Source of the DNA: an uncultured bacterium
GTDB taxonomy: Bacteria > Bacillota > Clostridia > Lachnospirales > Lachnospiraceae
Length of the DNA: 64,000 bases
NCBI GenBank assembly: GCA_948467735.1
Contig: CAOKFN010000007.1
Coordinates: 1-64,000, forward strand
Direction of reading: 5' to 3'
Part shown: piece by piece, positions 23,967 to 33,052 of the stretch
Layout: each line of letters begins with the position of its first letter
Position numbering within the stretch: position 1 is the stretch's first letter
Program-made: the position numbers and the translations under genes
The notes under the pieces: model-generated
Told to the model about the DNA's origin: nothing
Databases searched by the model: none
The model's input: the letters and a program-made list of their open reading frames with translations, nothing else

Positions 23967-26900
23967 ATGAAAGAACGCTATCATATTTCAGGCATGACCT
24001 GTTCCGCCTGTTCCGCTCATGTGGAGAAGGCGGTGAGGAAGCTTGCGGGCGTGGAGAAGGTATCCGTGAATCTGTTGACGGAAACGATGGAAGTGCATTA
24101 CGGAGAGGAGCTGTTAGGAAGCGGGGAGATTGCTGCGGCGGTAGAAAAGGCGGGGTACGGCGCTGAGCTGCTGGGCAGCGCCCGCGGAGGGGCGGAGACT
24201 TCCGGGCATGGAGGCGGAGTATATCAAAGGTCGGCGCGCTCGGACGGGAGCGGAGCGTCCTGCGGGGCGGCGCATTCGGATGCGTGCGCTGCAGGATGCG
24301 GCGTTCCGGAGGGCTCCGAAGGCGGCGGAGGGCTGCGCCGGAAGGATATGGGCGGCAGCGGCAGCGCCGCAGGAGCGTCGGGCAGGGACAGCCTTCGGAA
24401 AAAAGCGGCGGAGGAAGCGAGAGCCATGAGATTCCGTCTTGGAATTTCCATTGCCTTTTTGATTCCTTTGATGTATGTTGCCATGTACCATATGTATTAT
24501 GAATGGTTCGGCCTTCCCATTCCGGAATTTGTACACAAAACGCTGCATGGCAGTGAAAACGCCATGACCTTTGCCATGACGCAGTTTATCCTGCTTCTGC
24601 CCATTCTCTATATGAACAGGAAATTTTTCGCGGTGGGCTTTAAGACGCTTGGGCATCTATCTCCGAATATGGACAGCCTGATTGCGCTGGGGGCTTCCGC
24701 CGCCGTGGGCTACGGTATCTTTGCCATGTACCGAATCAGCTATGGGCTGGGACATGGGGATATGGGGCTGGTGGAGCAGTATTCCCATGATTTATATTTC
24801 GAGTCCGCAGGCATGATTCTGACATTGATCACCGTGGGAAAATATTTGGAAAGCCGTTCTAAGGGCAGAACCAGCGAGGCCATTACAAAGCTGATGGATT
24901 TGTCGCCCAAGACTGCGATCCTGCTCACGGAAGAGGGGGAGGAAGTGGAGATTCCCACAGAGGAGCTTCGGGAAGGGGATATCTTCCTTGTGAAGCCGGG
25001 AAGCCTTGTGCCGGTGGACGGCACCGTTTTGGAGGGCAGTTCCAGCATGGATGAGTCGGCCGTCACCGGGGAGAGCGTTCCTGTGGAAAAGCAGGAGGGC
25101 AGCAGGGTGGTGTCCGCCGCCGTGAACAAAGCGGGCTTCTTAAAGTGCAGGGCGGACAGAGTGGGGGAGGACACCACCCTGTCCCAGATTATCCGTCTGG
25201 TGGAAGAGGCCGGCGCCAGCAAGGCGCCCATTGCGCAGCTGGCGGATAAGGTCGCAGGGGTGTTTGTGCCCGTGGTCATCGGGATTGCACTGGTGACGCT
25301 CTGCGTGTGGCTCCTTGCGGGAGAGGGGGCGGAATTTGCCATCTCCACGGCCATAGCGGTGCTGGTCATCTCCTGTCCCTGCGCGCTGGGGCTGGCCACC
25401 CCGGTGGCGATCATGGTGGGAACCGGCGTGGGAGCCGGGGCGGGCATCTTGATTAAATCGGGGGAGGCGCTGCAGAGGGCAAGGGATATCGACACGGTGG
25501 TTATGGATAAGACGGGCACCATCACGGCGGGAAAGCTGAAGGTGATGGAGGTGGGCGTCTATGTGCAGGATATGGCCATGGGAAGTCTGGTGCAGATTGC
25601 GGCGGCGCTGGAGAAAAAAAGCGAGCATCCTCTGGCGGAGGCGGTGATGGAACATGCCGCGGCCATGAAGCTGCCCGTGCCGGAGGTTAAGGATTTCAAG
25701 GCCGTGTTCGGACGGGGTGTGGAAGGGGTGCTGGCGGAGGACATTCCGCCCCAGCCCATGTTTCCGGATTTCCCGGAGGAGGCAGAGGAACAGGGCGGCA
25801 GGCAGAAATCCGCAGACAGGGCGCTGTCCCGCAGGGCGTCGGGACGGGAAAGCGGGCCTGCGGGAAAGGACGGCCCCTCAGCAGCGGCGGTATTGACAAA
25901 GGGCGGCGCAGGAAGCGGCAGGGAGATTTCCGCCGAGGAACGGCAGGCGCTTCTGAACCGTCGGGATAAGGGGGCGAAGGCGGGCACAAGGTATCTGGTG
26001 GGCAATCTTCCTTTTATGGAAGAAAACAATATTGCCATCGACCCCATGGTGCTGCAGGGCATAGAGCGGCTGGCCGACGAGGGAATGACGCCCCTTTTGA
26101 TTGCGGAGGAAGGACGTTTCCTAGGCGTCATCGGCGCGGCGGACGAGGTGAAGGACACATCCAGAGCGGCAATCCGGAAATTTAAGGAAATGGGCATTCA
26201 TGTGGTCATGCTCACAGGGGACAATAAGCGGACTGCGGAGGCGGTCAGGAAGCGTCTGGATATTGAGGAGGTGATTGCGGAGGTACTGCCCCAAGACAAG
26301 GAGAAAAAAATCAGCGAGCTTCGCAGTCAGGGGCATAAAACGGCAATGATTGGGGACGGCATCAACGACGCGCCCGCGCTGGCGGCGGCGGACGTGGGCA
26401 TGGCCATCGGCGCGGGGACGGATGTGGCCATGGAGAGCGCGGATATTATCCTGATGAAAAGCGACCTGCGGGACGCGGTGACGGCGGTTCGGTTAAGCCG
26501 GGCCGTGATCCGCAATATCAAGCAGAATCTGTTCTGGGCATTTTTTTATAATGCAATAGGTATTCCATTGGCGGCCGGTTTATGGTATCCTGTTTTTGGG
26601 GTGAAATTAAATCCCATGTTTGGGGCGGCGGCCATGAGCTTGAGCAGTATTTTTGTGGTGGGAAACGCGCTGCGGCTGAGGGGTTTTCAGAGCGGTTTCC
26701 GGCAGGAGCGCAGCGGAAAAGATGCGGGAGAGGCACGGACTTTGGCAGCGGATTCGGACGCTGGGGCCGGGGCGTTGGGAAGGACGGATGCGGGAGGGAG
26801 TTCCGCGGCGGCGTGTGAAGCGCGTGCTTTTGAAATGACAGGTGAGGCGTGCGGTTTTGCGTCGGCCAGTGGAACCTGCGGTTCCGGAACAGTGAGCGGA

Positions 26901-27272
26901 ACAGGCGGTTTTGCGGCGGCAAGTGGAACCAGCGGTTTTGGAACGATGGAACAAGGTATGCCGGAGAAAGCGAATGCCGTCGGCAGAACGACGGCTGCAG
27001 ATACGGCAGCGACAACAACAAAAACAATACTGACAACGGAAAGGAAAGAGAAGATGGAAAAATTAATGAAGATCGAAGGAATGATGTGCGGACATTGTAC
27101 GGGCAGGGTGCAGAAGGCGCTTGAGGCTGTGGAAGGAGTGAGCGGCGTGACCATGAGTCTGGAGGACAAATCGGCTTTGGTGGTGCTGAGAGAAGACGTG
27201 CCGGACGAGGCGCTGACTGCAGCGGTGACGGAGGCCGGATATGAAGTGAAGGAAATTACTGTGAACTCATAA
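23967..27272 (+). CDS. copA: copper-exporting P1B ATPase fused to a C-terminal CopZ-like domain
   Basis: 1101 residues, far longer than the usual 740-820. Order: N-terminal metal-binding domain (GMTCSAC, C12/C15); low-complexity Gly/Ser/Ala linker about 75-150; membrane helices; TGES actuator; SCPCALG metal site near 468; DKTGT phosphorylation site near 513; a second low-complexity insert about 590-668 in the nucleotide-binding domain; GDGIND near 796; last helices to about 905; a third linker about 909-1029 with three 9-residue repeats; and a complete HMA domain 1030-1101 (GMMCGHC). It pumps Cu(I) out of the cell. An in-frame ATG at 27054 preceded by GGAAAGGAAAG could start a free 72-residue CopZ. 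Confidence 0.92.
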   Translation: MKERYHISGMTCSACSAHVEKAVRKLAGVEKVSVNLLTETMEVHYGEELLGSGEIAAAVEKAGYGAELLGSARGGAETSGHGGGVYQRSARSDGSGASCGAAHSDACAAGCGVPEGSEGGGGLRRKDMGGSGSAAGASGRDSLRKKAAEEARAMRFRLGISIAFLIPLMYVAMYHMYYEWFGLPIPEFVHKTLHGSENAMTFAMTQFILLLPILYMNRKFFAVGFKTLGHLSPNMDSLIALGASAAVGYGIFAMYRISYGLGHGDMGLVEQYSHDLYFESAGMILTLITVGKYLESRSKGRTSEAITKLMDLSPKTAILLTEEGEEVEIPTEELREGDIFLVKPGSLVPVDGTVLEGSSSMDESAVTGESVPVEKQEGSRVVSAAVNKAGFLKCRADRVGEDTTLSQIIRLVEEAGASKAPIAQLADKVAGVFVPVVIGIALVTLCVWLLAGEGAEFAISTAIAVLVISCPCALGLATPVAIMVGTGVGAGAGILIKSGEALQRARDIDTVVMDKTGTITAGKLKVMEVGVYVQDMAMGSLVQIAAALEKKSEHPLAEAVMEHAAAMKLPVPEVKDFKAVFGRGVEGVLAEDIPPQPMFPDFPEEAEEQGGRQKSADRALSRRASGRESGPAGKDGPSAAAVLTKGGAGSGREISAEERQALLNRRDKGAKAGTRYLVGNLPFMEENNIAIDPMVLQGIERLADEGMTPLLIAEEGRFLGVIGAADEVKDTSRAAIRKFKEMGIHVVMLTGDNKRTAEAVRKRLDIEEVIAEVLPQDKEKKISELRSQGHKTAMIGDGINDAPALAAADVGMAIGAGTDVAMESADIILMKSDLRDAVTAVRLSRAVIRNIKQNLFWAFFYNAIGIPLAAGLWYPVFGVKLNPMFGAAAMSLSSIFVVGNALRLRGFQSGFRQERSGKDAGEARTLAADSDAGAGALGRTDAGGSSAAACEARAFEMTGEACGFASASGTCGSGTVSGTGGFAAASGTSGFGTMEQGMPEKANAVGRTTAADTAATTTKTILTTERKEKMEKLMKIEGMMCGHCTGRVQKALEAVEGVSGVTMSLEDKSALVVLREDVPDEALTAAVTEAGYEVKEITVNS
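26853..26944 (+). repeat. 27-bp coding repeat in copA linker
   Basis: Units at 26853-26879, 26880-26906, 26907-26933 and a partial from 26934 encode GFASASGTC, GSGTVSGTG, GFAAASGTS and GFGT. They lie in the linker before the CopZ-like domain and indicate tandem duplication. Confidence 0.6.
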
Positions 27273-27464
27273 AATCATAGGTCGAAACCGTGAGAAAAGA
27301 CGGAATGGATGTATACGCCGATGCATGTTTGAATATTGTTTTCTATAAAGGCCTGTCATGTGGAATTCTGGGAAGGGAAAACCTGCCGGAGTATTTGGCG
27401 GAATGCCATGAGCCTTTGTGAAAAAATATTTCAGGCATGTATCGGCGTGCAGATAGGAGCACAT

Positions 27465-28655
27465 ATGAAAAATAAGTTATTTTACGGGCTGTTTTTGGTT
27501 TATGCGGTTATGGTGGTATTCATCCTGTTTGTGAACGGCGTGTTCACAGGGGATACCTCGTCCGTCAGCAATCTGGTGATCAACGGCATTTTTTTGGTGA
27601 TGATCGGCGTCCTTTTTCTGATATCGGCGATTAGCTTTATGCGGCTGAATTTTCTTACCGACGATTTGCAGAGGGCGGGGGCGGAGCTGCAGGCGGAATA
27701 CAAAAAAGGGGGAAACGAGAACCTCTGGGCGCAGCTGCAGGATCGGAAGGATGTATTCGAGGAGGAAAATCTCAGGACGGCCTTCGCAAAATACCGGCTG
27801 CGTGTCAGGAACAGCCGTGTGGGAAAGCGATATGTAAACACCTGCGATATTGAAGATTACATCAATGAGGAGCTGCTGGACCGGGTGGGGAGCAGTTATT
27901 TCAATTCCGGCATCTCCGGCACGATGACCGGGCTGGGGATATTGGGAACCTTTATCGGCTTGTCCTTGGGGCTGGGGTCTTTTAGCGGTGATGATATTTA
28001 TACCATTTCCGACAATGTGGGGCCCCTGCTGTCGGGCATGAAGGTGGCGTTCCACACTTCCGTATATGGAATTATTTTTTCACTGCTGTTCAATTTTGTC
28101 TATCGAAGCATTATGGCCGACGCTTACGGAAAGCTGAGTCTGTTTCTGGATATTTTCAGACAGTGCGCACTGCCGCCGGCCGCGTCAGGGGACGAAAACA
28201 CCGCGGCCATGCTGGTGTATCAGGCCAACACGGCAAATTATATGAAGCAGCTTCTTGAGATGGCAAGGGGGGAGGCGGCGGTTCAGACACAGGCGCTGGA
28301 GCGCATGGCGGATCGGTTTATGGAACAGCTTCAGGACGCTATGGGAGTATCGCTGAGAGGGGTGGGGGACGCCATGCAGGCCGCCTCTCAAGCCCATAAG
28401 GCGGATGCGGAGAGCAGCAGGCGGGTTCTGGAAACCGCAAGGACGCTGGTGGAAACCAACCGCGGCGTACAGGAGGCTTTGGAGCGTATGCTGGAACGGC
28501 AGGAGCAGTTTGCCCATGAGCTGGAGGAGCAGAAAGGAAGGTTTGCCCGTGAGCTGGAGGAGCAGAAGGAGACGCTTGCCGCGGCCTGCGGCGAGATGAG
28601 CCGGGAAGTGAGCAGCCAGCTTTATACGTTTGAACAGATGAAGGATTTGGTGTAA
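27465..28655 (+). CDS. MotA/TolQ/ExbB (ZorA-like) proton-channel protein
   Basis: 396 residues from ATG 27465 (TAGGAGC upstream). Two N-terminal membrane helices (about 7-27, 36-58), a cytoplasmic stretch, then the channel core with two helices, ISGTMTGLGILGTFIGLSLG and MKVAFHTSVYGIIFSLLFNF, which is the MotA/TolQ/ExbB signature. From about residue 240 the protein is a long coiled coil ending in alternating EEQKGRFARELEEQKE heptads. This layout (channel plus long cytoplasmic tail) is that of ZorA in Zorya anti-phage systems. The OmpA partner starts 2 bp after its stop. No ZorC/ZorD helicase genes follow. It may be a defence motor part or a distinct envelope motor. Confidence 0.8.
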   Translation: MKNKLFYGLFLVYAVMVVFILFVNGVFTGDTSSVSNLVINGIFLVMIGVLFLISAISFMRLNFLTDDLQRAGAELQAEYKKGGNENLWAQLQDRKDVFEEENLRTAFAKYRLRVRNSRVGKRYVNTCDIEDYINEELLDRVGSSYFNSGISGTMTGLGILGTFIGLSLGLGSFSGDDIYTISDNVGPLLSGMKVAFHTSVYGIIFSLLFNFVYRSIMADAYGKLSLFLDIFRQCALPPAASGDENTAAMLVYQANTANYMKQLLEMARGEAAVQTQALERMADRFMEQLQDAMGVSLRGVGDAMQAASQAHKADAESSRRVLETARTLVETNRGVQEALERMLERQEQFAHELEEQKGRFARELEEQKETLAAACGEMSREVSSQLYTFEQMKDLV

Positions 28656-28657
28656 TT

Positions 28658-29668
28658 ATGAAGATAAAACGAAAACAAAGAGAAGCCTTTGGAGAACATA
28701 GCTACTGGCAGTCCTATTCCGATATGATGGCGGCGCTTCTGCTGATATTTGTACTGATAATAGCCATCACCCTTGCCATTTACAAGCAGAAGACCACGGC
28801 CTTGGATCAGGCGAAGGCGGATCTGGCCCAGTCTCAGGATCATTTGAGCCTGACCCAGAAGGAGCTGGAGGACGCCTTAAAGGATTTGGAGGAGTATAAG
28901 GCGGCCATCGAACAGTCAAATAAAGAACTGGCGGATTCTCTGGCGGAGCTTAAGCAGGCTTATGCCAGCGCGGCCTTGACCAAGGAAGAGCTTGACAAGG
29001 CGTATCTGGAAATAGAAAACGGTCGGAAGGATCTGGCGACGGCGCAGGGAGAACTGACAGCGGCCCAAGAAGAGCTGGACGCGGCCAAGGAGGAGCTTGG
29101 CAGCACGAGGCAGGAGCTGGAAAATATTGTGGGAATCCGGGTGGATATTATCGGCGCGCTCCAAACGGCTTTTAACAATTCCAATATGAGCGTGGACGCC
29201 CAGACGGGATCCATTACCTTTTCCTCCGATCTGCTGTTTCGGTATAACAGCGCCGCTCTGTCCGCCGACAGTAAGGAGACGCTGAAAAATATTATTCCCA
29301 CATATCTGGACGTGCTGCTTCAGGAGCGTTTTCGGGAATACATAGCCGAAATCATTATCGAGGGCCATACGGACACGGACGGCACTTATAAGGGCAATTT
29401 GGAGCTGTCATATCAGAGGGCGTATTCCGTGGCGGATTTCTGTCTGGATCCTAAAAACGGCCTCAGCCAAGAGAAAATCGGCGAATTAATGGACCTGCTC
29501 ACGGTGAACGGACGGTCGTTCAGCCAGCCCATCTATGGGAAGGACGCGGCGGGGAATCCCACGGGAAAGGTTGACATGGCGGCTTCAAGGCGTGTGGAGA
29601 TTAAGTTCCGCCTGAAGGAAGACGAGATGATTGAGAAAATTTCGGAGATATTGCGGGGGGACGAATAA
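28658..29668 (+). CDS. MotB/OmpA-domain (ZorB-like) protein
   Basis: 336 residues, stator partner of the upstream channel protein. After a short basic N-terminus the single membrane helix contains the acidic residue expected for ion conduction (D22 in SYSDMMAALLLIF, as in MotB and ZorB). Residues about 45-165 are a coiled coil. Residues about 215-325 are an OmpA/MotB peptidoglycan-binding domain: IIEGHTDTDG, NLELSYQRAYSV, ASRRVEIKF. In a Gram-positive the domain would bind cell-wall peptidoglycan. The gene begins 2 bp after its partner, showing co-translation. Followed 369 bp later by clpB with no defence effector in between. Confidence 0.82.
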   Translation: MKIKRKQREAFGEHSYWQSYSDMMAALLLIFVLIIAITLAIYKQKTTALDQAKADLAQSQDHLSLTQKELEDALKDLEEYKAAIEQSNKELADSLAELKQAYASAALTKEELDKAYLEIENGRKDLATAQGELTAAQEELDAAKEELGSTRQELENIVGIRVDIIGALQTAFNNSNMSVDAQTGSITFSSDLLFRYNSAALSADSKETLKNIIPTYLDVLLQERFREYIAEIIIEGHTDTDGTYKGNLELSYQRAYSVADFCLDPKNGLSQEKIGELMDLLTVNGRSFSQPIYGKDAAGNPTGKVDMAASRRVEIKFRLKEDEMIEKISEILRGDE

Positions 29669-30037
29669 TATTTTCCGTTTTTTATTGTTTGAGAAAAAGT
29701 TTATGGTTTCTTAATTGATTTTAGAGGGAACAGTGTTATATTTATTATAGAACATGCAATGAGAGATTTATAAAATCTGCGTTGTATGGAAATGCTAAAG
29801 CCGATGGATACGGAAGCATACGCTGATGTGCAAAGACAGAGACGGAACCAAAACCAAACGCGGAGGCAGAAACGAATGTTCTCAGGAGAAGAAACAAGCG
29901 TTTCTGCGGGAAGGGGCAGGTTCTCATGGTCGGGAATCGGAAGCAAAAGCAGAGAGCGGAACAAATTTCCGCAAGGTGGGAAAGTCCCCGCAAAGGGGAA
30001 ACGTTTCATGTGTGGAAATTGGAAGAGGAGGGCATAT
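29669..30037. other. clpB leader region
   Basis: Contains a likely promoter TTGATT (29715-29720), 16-bp spacer, TATATT (29737-29742), then a purine-rich leader of about 290 nt with inverted repeats such as AGAAACG/CGTTTCT and CCCCGC-type hairpins. I see neither a CtsR heptad operator nor a CIRCE element. The clpB frame is open back to 29786 but the upstream part is not protein-like. Confidence 0.45.
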
Positions 30038-32620
30038 ATGAACATACAAAAATTTACGCAAAAATCCATGCAGGCCGTGGAAGGCTGTGAGAAGCTGGCC
30101 TACGAGTATGGAAATCAGGAGATTGAGCAGGAGCATCTGCTGTACAGCCTGTTGACGGTGGAAGACAGCCTGATTTTAAAATTGATAGAAAAGATGGAAA
30201 TTCAGAAGGAGCATTTCCTAAAGCGTGTGGAGCAGGCGCTGGCCAAGCGGACAAAGGTTCAGGGCGGCAAGGTCTATATCGGCGCGGACTTGAATAAGGC
30301 GTTAATCGGCGCGGAGGACGAGGCAAAACAGTTAGGGGACGAGTATGTATCCGTGGAGCATCTCATGCTTGCCATGATTAAGAACCCCAACCGGGAAATC
30401 GCCGCTATCTGGAAGGAGTACGGCATTACAAGGGAGCGCTTCCTGCAGGCCCTTTCCACCGTGCGCGGCAATCAGAGAGTCACCAGCGACAATCCGGAGG
30501 CAACCTATGACACCTTGGAAAAGTATGGGCAGGAATTGGTGGAGAAGGCCAGAAATCAGAAGCTTGACCCGGTGATCGGCAGGGACACAGAGATACGCAA
30601 TATTATCCGCATCTTATCCCGCAAGACCAAGAACAACCCCGTCCTCATCGGCGAACCGGGCGTGGGCAAAACCGCGGTGGTGGAGGGGCTTGCCCAGCGG
30701 ATTGTCAGGGGCGACGTGCCGCAGGGGCTGAAGGACAAGAAAATTTTCGCCTTGGACATGGGGGCGCTGGTAGCGGGGGCCAAATACAGGGGCGAGTTTG
30801 AGGAACGTCTGAAGGCCGTGCTGGAGGATGTGAAAAACAGCGACGGCCAGATTATCCTGTTTATCGACGAACTGCATACCATTGTGGGCGCGGGAAAGTC
30901 GGACGGAGCGCTGGATGCGGGCAATATGTTAAAGCCCATGCTGGCAAGGGGCGAGCTGCACTGCATCGGCGCCACCACGCTGGACGAGTACAGGCAGTAT
31001 ATTGAGAAGGACGCGGCTTTGGAGAGACGTTTCCAGCCGGTGATGGTGGACGAACCCACGGTGGAGGATACGATTTCTATTCTGAGAGGTTTAAAAGAGC
31101 GCTACGAGGTGTATCACGGGGTAAAAATCATGGACAATGCCCTAGTCAGCGCGGCGGTGCTGTCCCATCGGTATATTTCCGACCGGTTTCTGCCGGATAA
31201 GGCCATCGACCTTGTGGACGAGGCCTGCGCTCTGATCAAGACCGAGCTGGACAGCATGCCCACGGAGTTAGATGAGCTGCAGCGCAAAATCATGCAGATG
31301 GAGATAGAAGAGGCGGCGCTGAAAAAGGAGGACGACAAGCTCAGTCAGGAGCGGCTTGCGGATTTACAGAAGGAGCTTGCGGAATTCAAGGAAAAATTTG
31401 CCTCCGGAAAGGCCCAGTGGGACAATGAAAAGGCTTCCGTGGATAAGCTGTCCAAGCTGCGGGAGGAGATAGACGCGGTGAACAGCGAGATACAGATTGC
31501 CCAGATGGAGGGAAATCTGGAGAAGGCGGCGGAGTTAAGCTACGGAAAGCTGCCGGCCTTGAAGAAGCAGCTGGAGCAGGAGGAGCAGGCGGGGGCTTCC
31601 GGGCTGTCGCTGGTCAGGGAGAAGGTATCCGACGAGGAGATTGCCAGAATCATATCCAGATGGACGGGGATTCCGGTGGCGAAGCTGACCGAGAGCGAGA
31701 GAAACAAGACCCTGCATCTGGACGAGGAGCTGCACAGAAGGGTCATCGGTCAGGAGGAAGGCGTCACCAAGGTGACGGAGGCCATTATCCGTTCCAAGGC
31801 GGGCATTAAGGATCCCACCAAACCCATCGGTTCCTTCCTGTTTTTGGGGCCTACGGGCGTGGGCAAGACCGAGCTGGCAAAATCTCTTGCGGCGGCCCTT
31901 TTCGACGACGAGAATAACATGGTGCGCATCGATATGAGCGAATATATGGAGAAGTATTCCGTATCAAGGCTCATCGGAGCGCCTCCCGGATATGTGGGGT
32001 ATGAGGAAGGGGGCCAGCTGACCGAGGCAGTCCGCAGAAAGCCCTACAGCGTGGTGCTCTTTGACGAGATAGAGAAGGCCCATCCGGATGTGTTCAACGT
32101 GCTTCTTCAGGTTCTGGACGACGGGAGAATCACGGATTCTCAAGGGCGGACGGTGGATTTCAAGAATACCATACTGATTATGACCTCCAATATCGGCGCC
32201 GGTTATCTGTTGGAGGGCATCGGGCCGGACGGGCAGATCAGCCCGGAGGCGGAGGCGCAGGTGATGGACGACCTGCGGGGTCATTTCAGGCCGGAATTTT
32301 TGAACAGGCTGGATGAAACCATATTGTTCAAGCCCCTGACAAAGGAGAATATCGGCGGCATCATAGATTTGATTATCGCGGATTTGAACCGGAGGCTGGA
32401 GGACAGGGACCTGCATCTGGAGCTGACCAAGGAGGCCATGGCCTTTATCGTGGACAACGCCTATGATCCCGTATACGGCGCAAGGCCCCTGAAGCGGTAT
32501 ATCCAGAAATACGTGGAGACCCTGACGGCAAAGCTGATTTTGTCCGACAGCGCGTCGGAGGGGGATACGGTGCTGATTGACGTGGAAAACGGGGCGCTGA
32601 CGGCTTCAATCAAGAGATAG
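30038..32620 (+). CDS. clpB: ATP-dependent disaggregase ClpB
   Basis: 860 residues from ATG 30038, chosen for GAGGAGGG just upstream and because MNIQKFTQKSMQAVE is the normal ClpB start. N-domain 1-140; first AAA+ module with Walker A GEPGVGKT (about 205) and Walker B ILFIDELHT; the coiled-coil M-domain (about 400-520) that distinguishes ClpB from ClpC; second AAA+ module with GPTGVGKTE (about 604) and VVLFDEIEKAHPDV; C-terminal domain with RPLKRYIQKYVE. With DnaK it rescues aggregated proteins. Length matches the family. Confidence 0.97.
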   Translation: MNIQKFTQKSMQAVEGCEKLAYEYGNQEIEQEHLLYSLLTVEDSLILKLIEKMEIQKEHFLKRVEQALAKRTKVQGGKVYIGADLNKALIGAEDEAKQLGDEYVSVEHLMLAMIKNPNREIAAIWKEYGITRERFLQALSTVRGNQRVTSDNPEATYDTLEKYGQELVEKARNQKLDPVIGRDTEIRNIIRILSRKTKNNPVLIGEPGVGKTAVVEGLAQRIVRGDVPQGLKDKKIFALDMGALVAGAKYRGEFEERLKAVLEDVKNSDGQIILFIDELHTIVGAGKSDGALDAGNMLKPMLARGELHCIGATTLDEYRQYIEKDAALERRFQPVMVDEPTVEDTISILRGLKERYEVYHGVKIMDNALVSAAVLSHRYISDRFLPDKAIDLVDEACALIKTELDSMPTELDELQRKIMQMEIEEAALKKEDDKLSQERLADLQKELAEFKEKFASGKAQWDNEKASVDKLSKLREEIDAVNSEIQIAQMEGNLEKAAELSYGKLPALKKQLEQEEQAGASGLSLVREKVSDEEIARIISRWTGIPVAKLTESERNKTLHLDEELHRRVIGQEEGVTKVTEAIIRSKAGIKDPTKPIGSFLFLGPTGVGKTELAKSLAAALFDDENNMVRIDMSEYMEKYSVSRLIGAPPGYVGYEEGGQLTEAVRRKPYSVVLFDEIEKAHPDVFNVLLQVLDDGRITDSQGRTVDFKNTILIMTSNIGAGYLLEGIGPDGQISPEAEAQVMDDLRGHFRPEFLNRLDETILFKPLTKENIGGIIDLIIADLNRRLEDRDLHLELTKEAMAFIVDNAYDPVYGARPLKRYIQKYVETLTAKLILSDSASEGDTVLIDVENGALTASIKR

Positions 32621-33052
32621 AACGGATGTAAGGAATAAATTTTGCGGCGCGGGTGTTTTATTACAAGCGGTGCGGGCATCAAAAACACAGTACGCCATAA
32701 AGCGCGGGGAAGATATTTTCAGCCGGAAACTTTAAAATGGACGATGTGAAATGACAACAGAAGTTTTACAGGAAAAATTTTCCCCGCAGGCGCTGTATGC
32801 GCGGCGCCGGAACAATAGACCGTATTTTTTGGCAGTATGCCCAGATTTTAACATCTTATTCAAGTCTTCTTAAGAAATATTAAAAATTTACTTCATAAAA
32901 TCCTAAACAGTTCTCCTTATACTATAGTATAGTTTTCAACAGAACCGCCGCTTGTCCGCAAGCGTCCGTTCCGGAGAGAATGTATCTATCATGCGGATAT
33001 TGGTTTGAGGGCATGGTTTTTAAATAAGCAGATTGTGCAGAAGGAGAACAAA
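32621..33052. other. intergenic region upstream of the LCP gene
   Basis: No gene evident. It contains a perfect 14-bp palindrome TATACTATAGTATA at 32918-32931, which includes possible -10 hexamers, and TTCTTAAGAA near 32868. A matching -35 could not be placed with confidence. Confidence 0.5.

Noticed and set aside
29786..30037. N-terminal extension of ClpB by 84 residues
   Set aside because: Composition is not protein-like, and the start at 30038 has a strong RBS and the normal family N-terminus.
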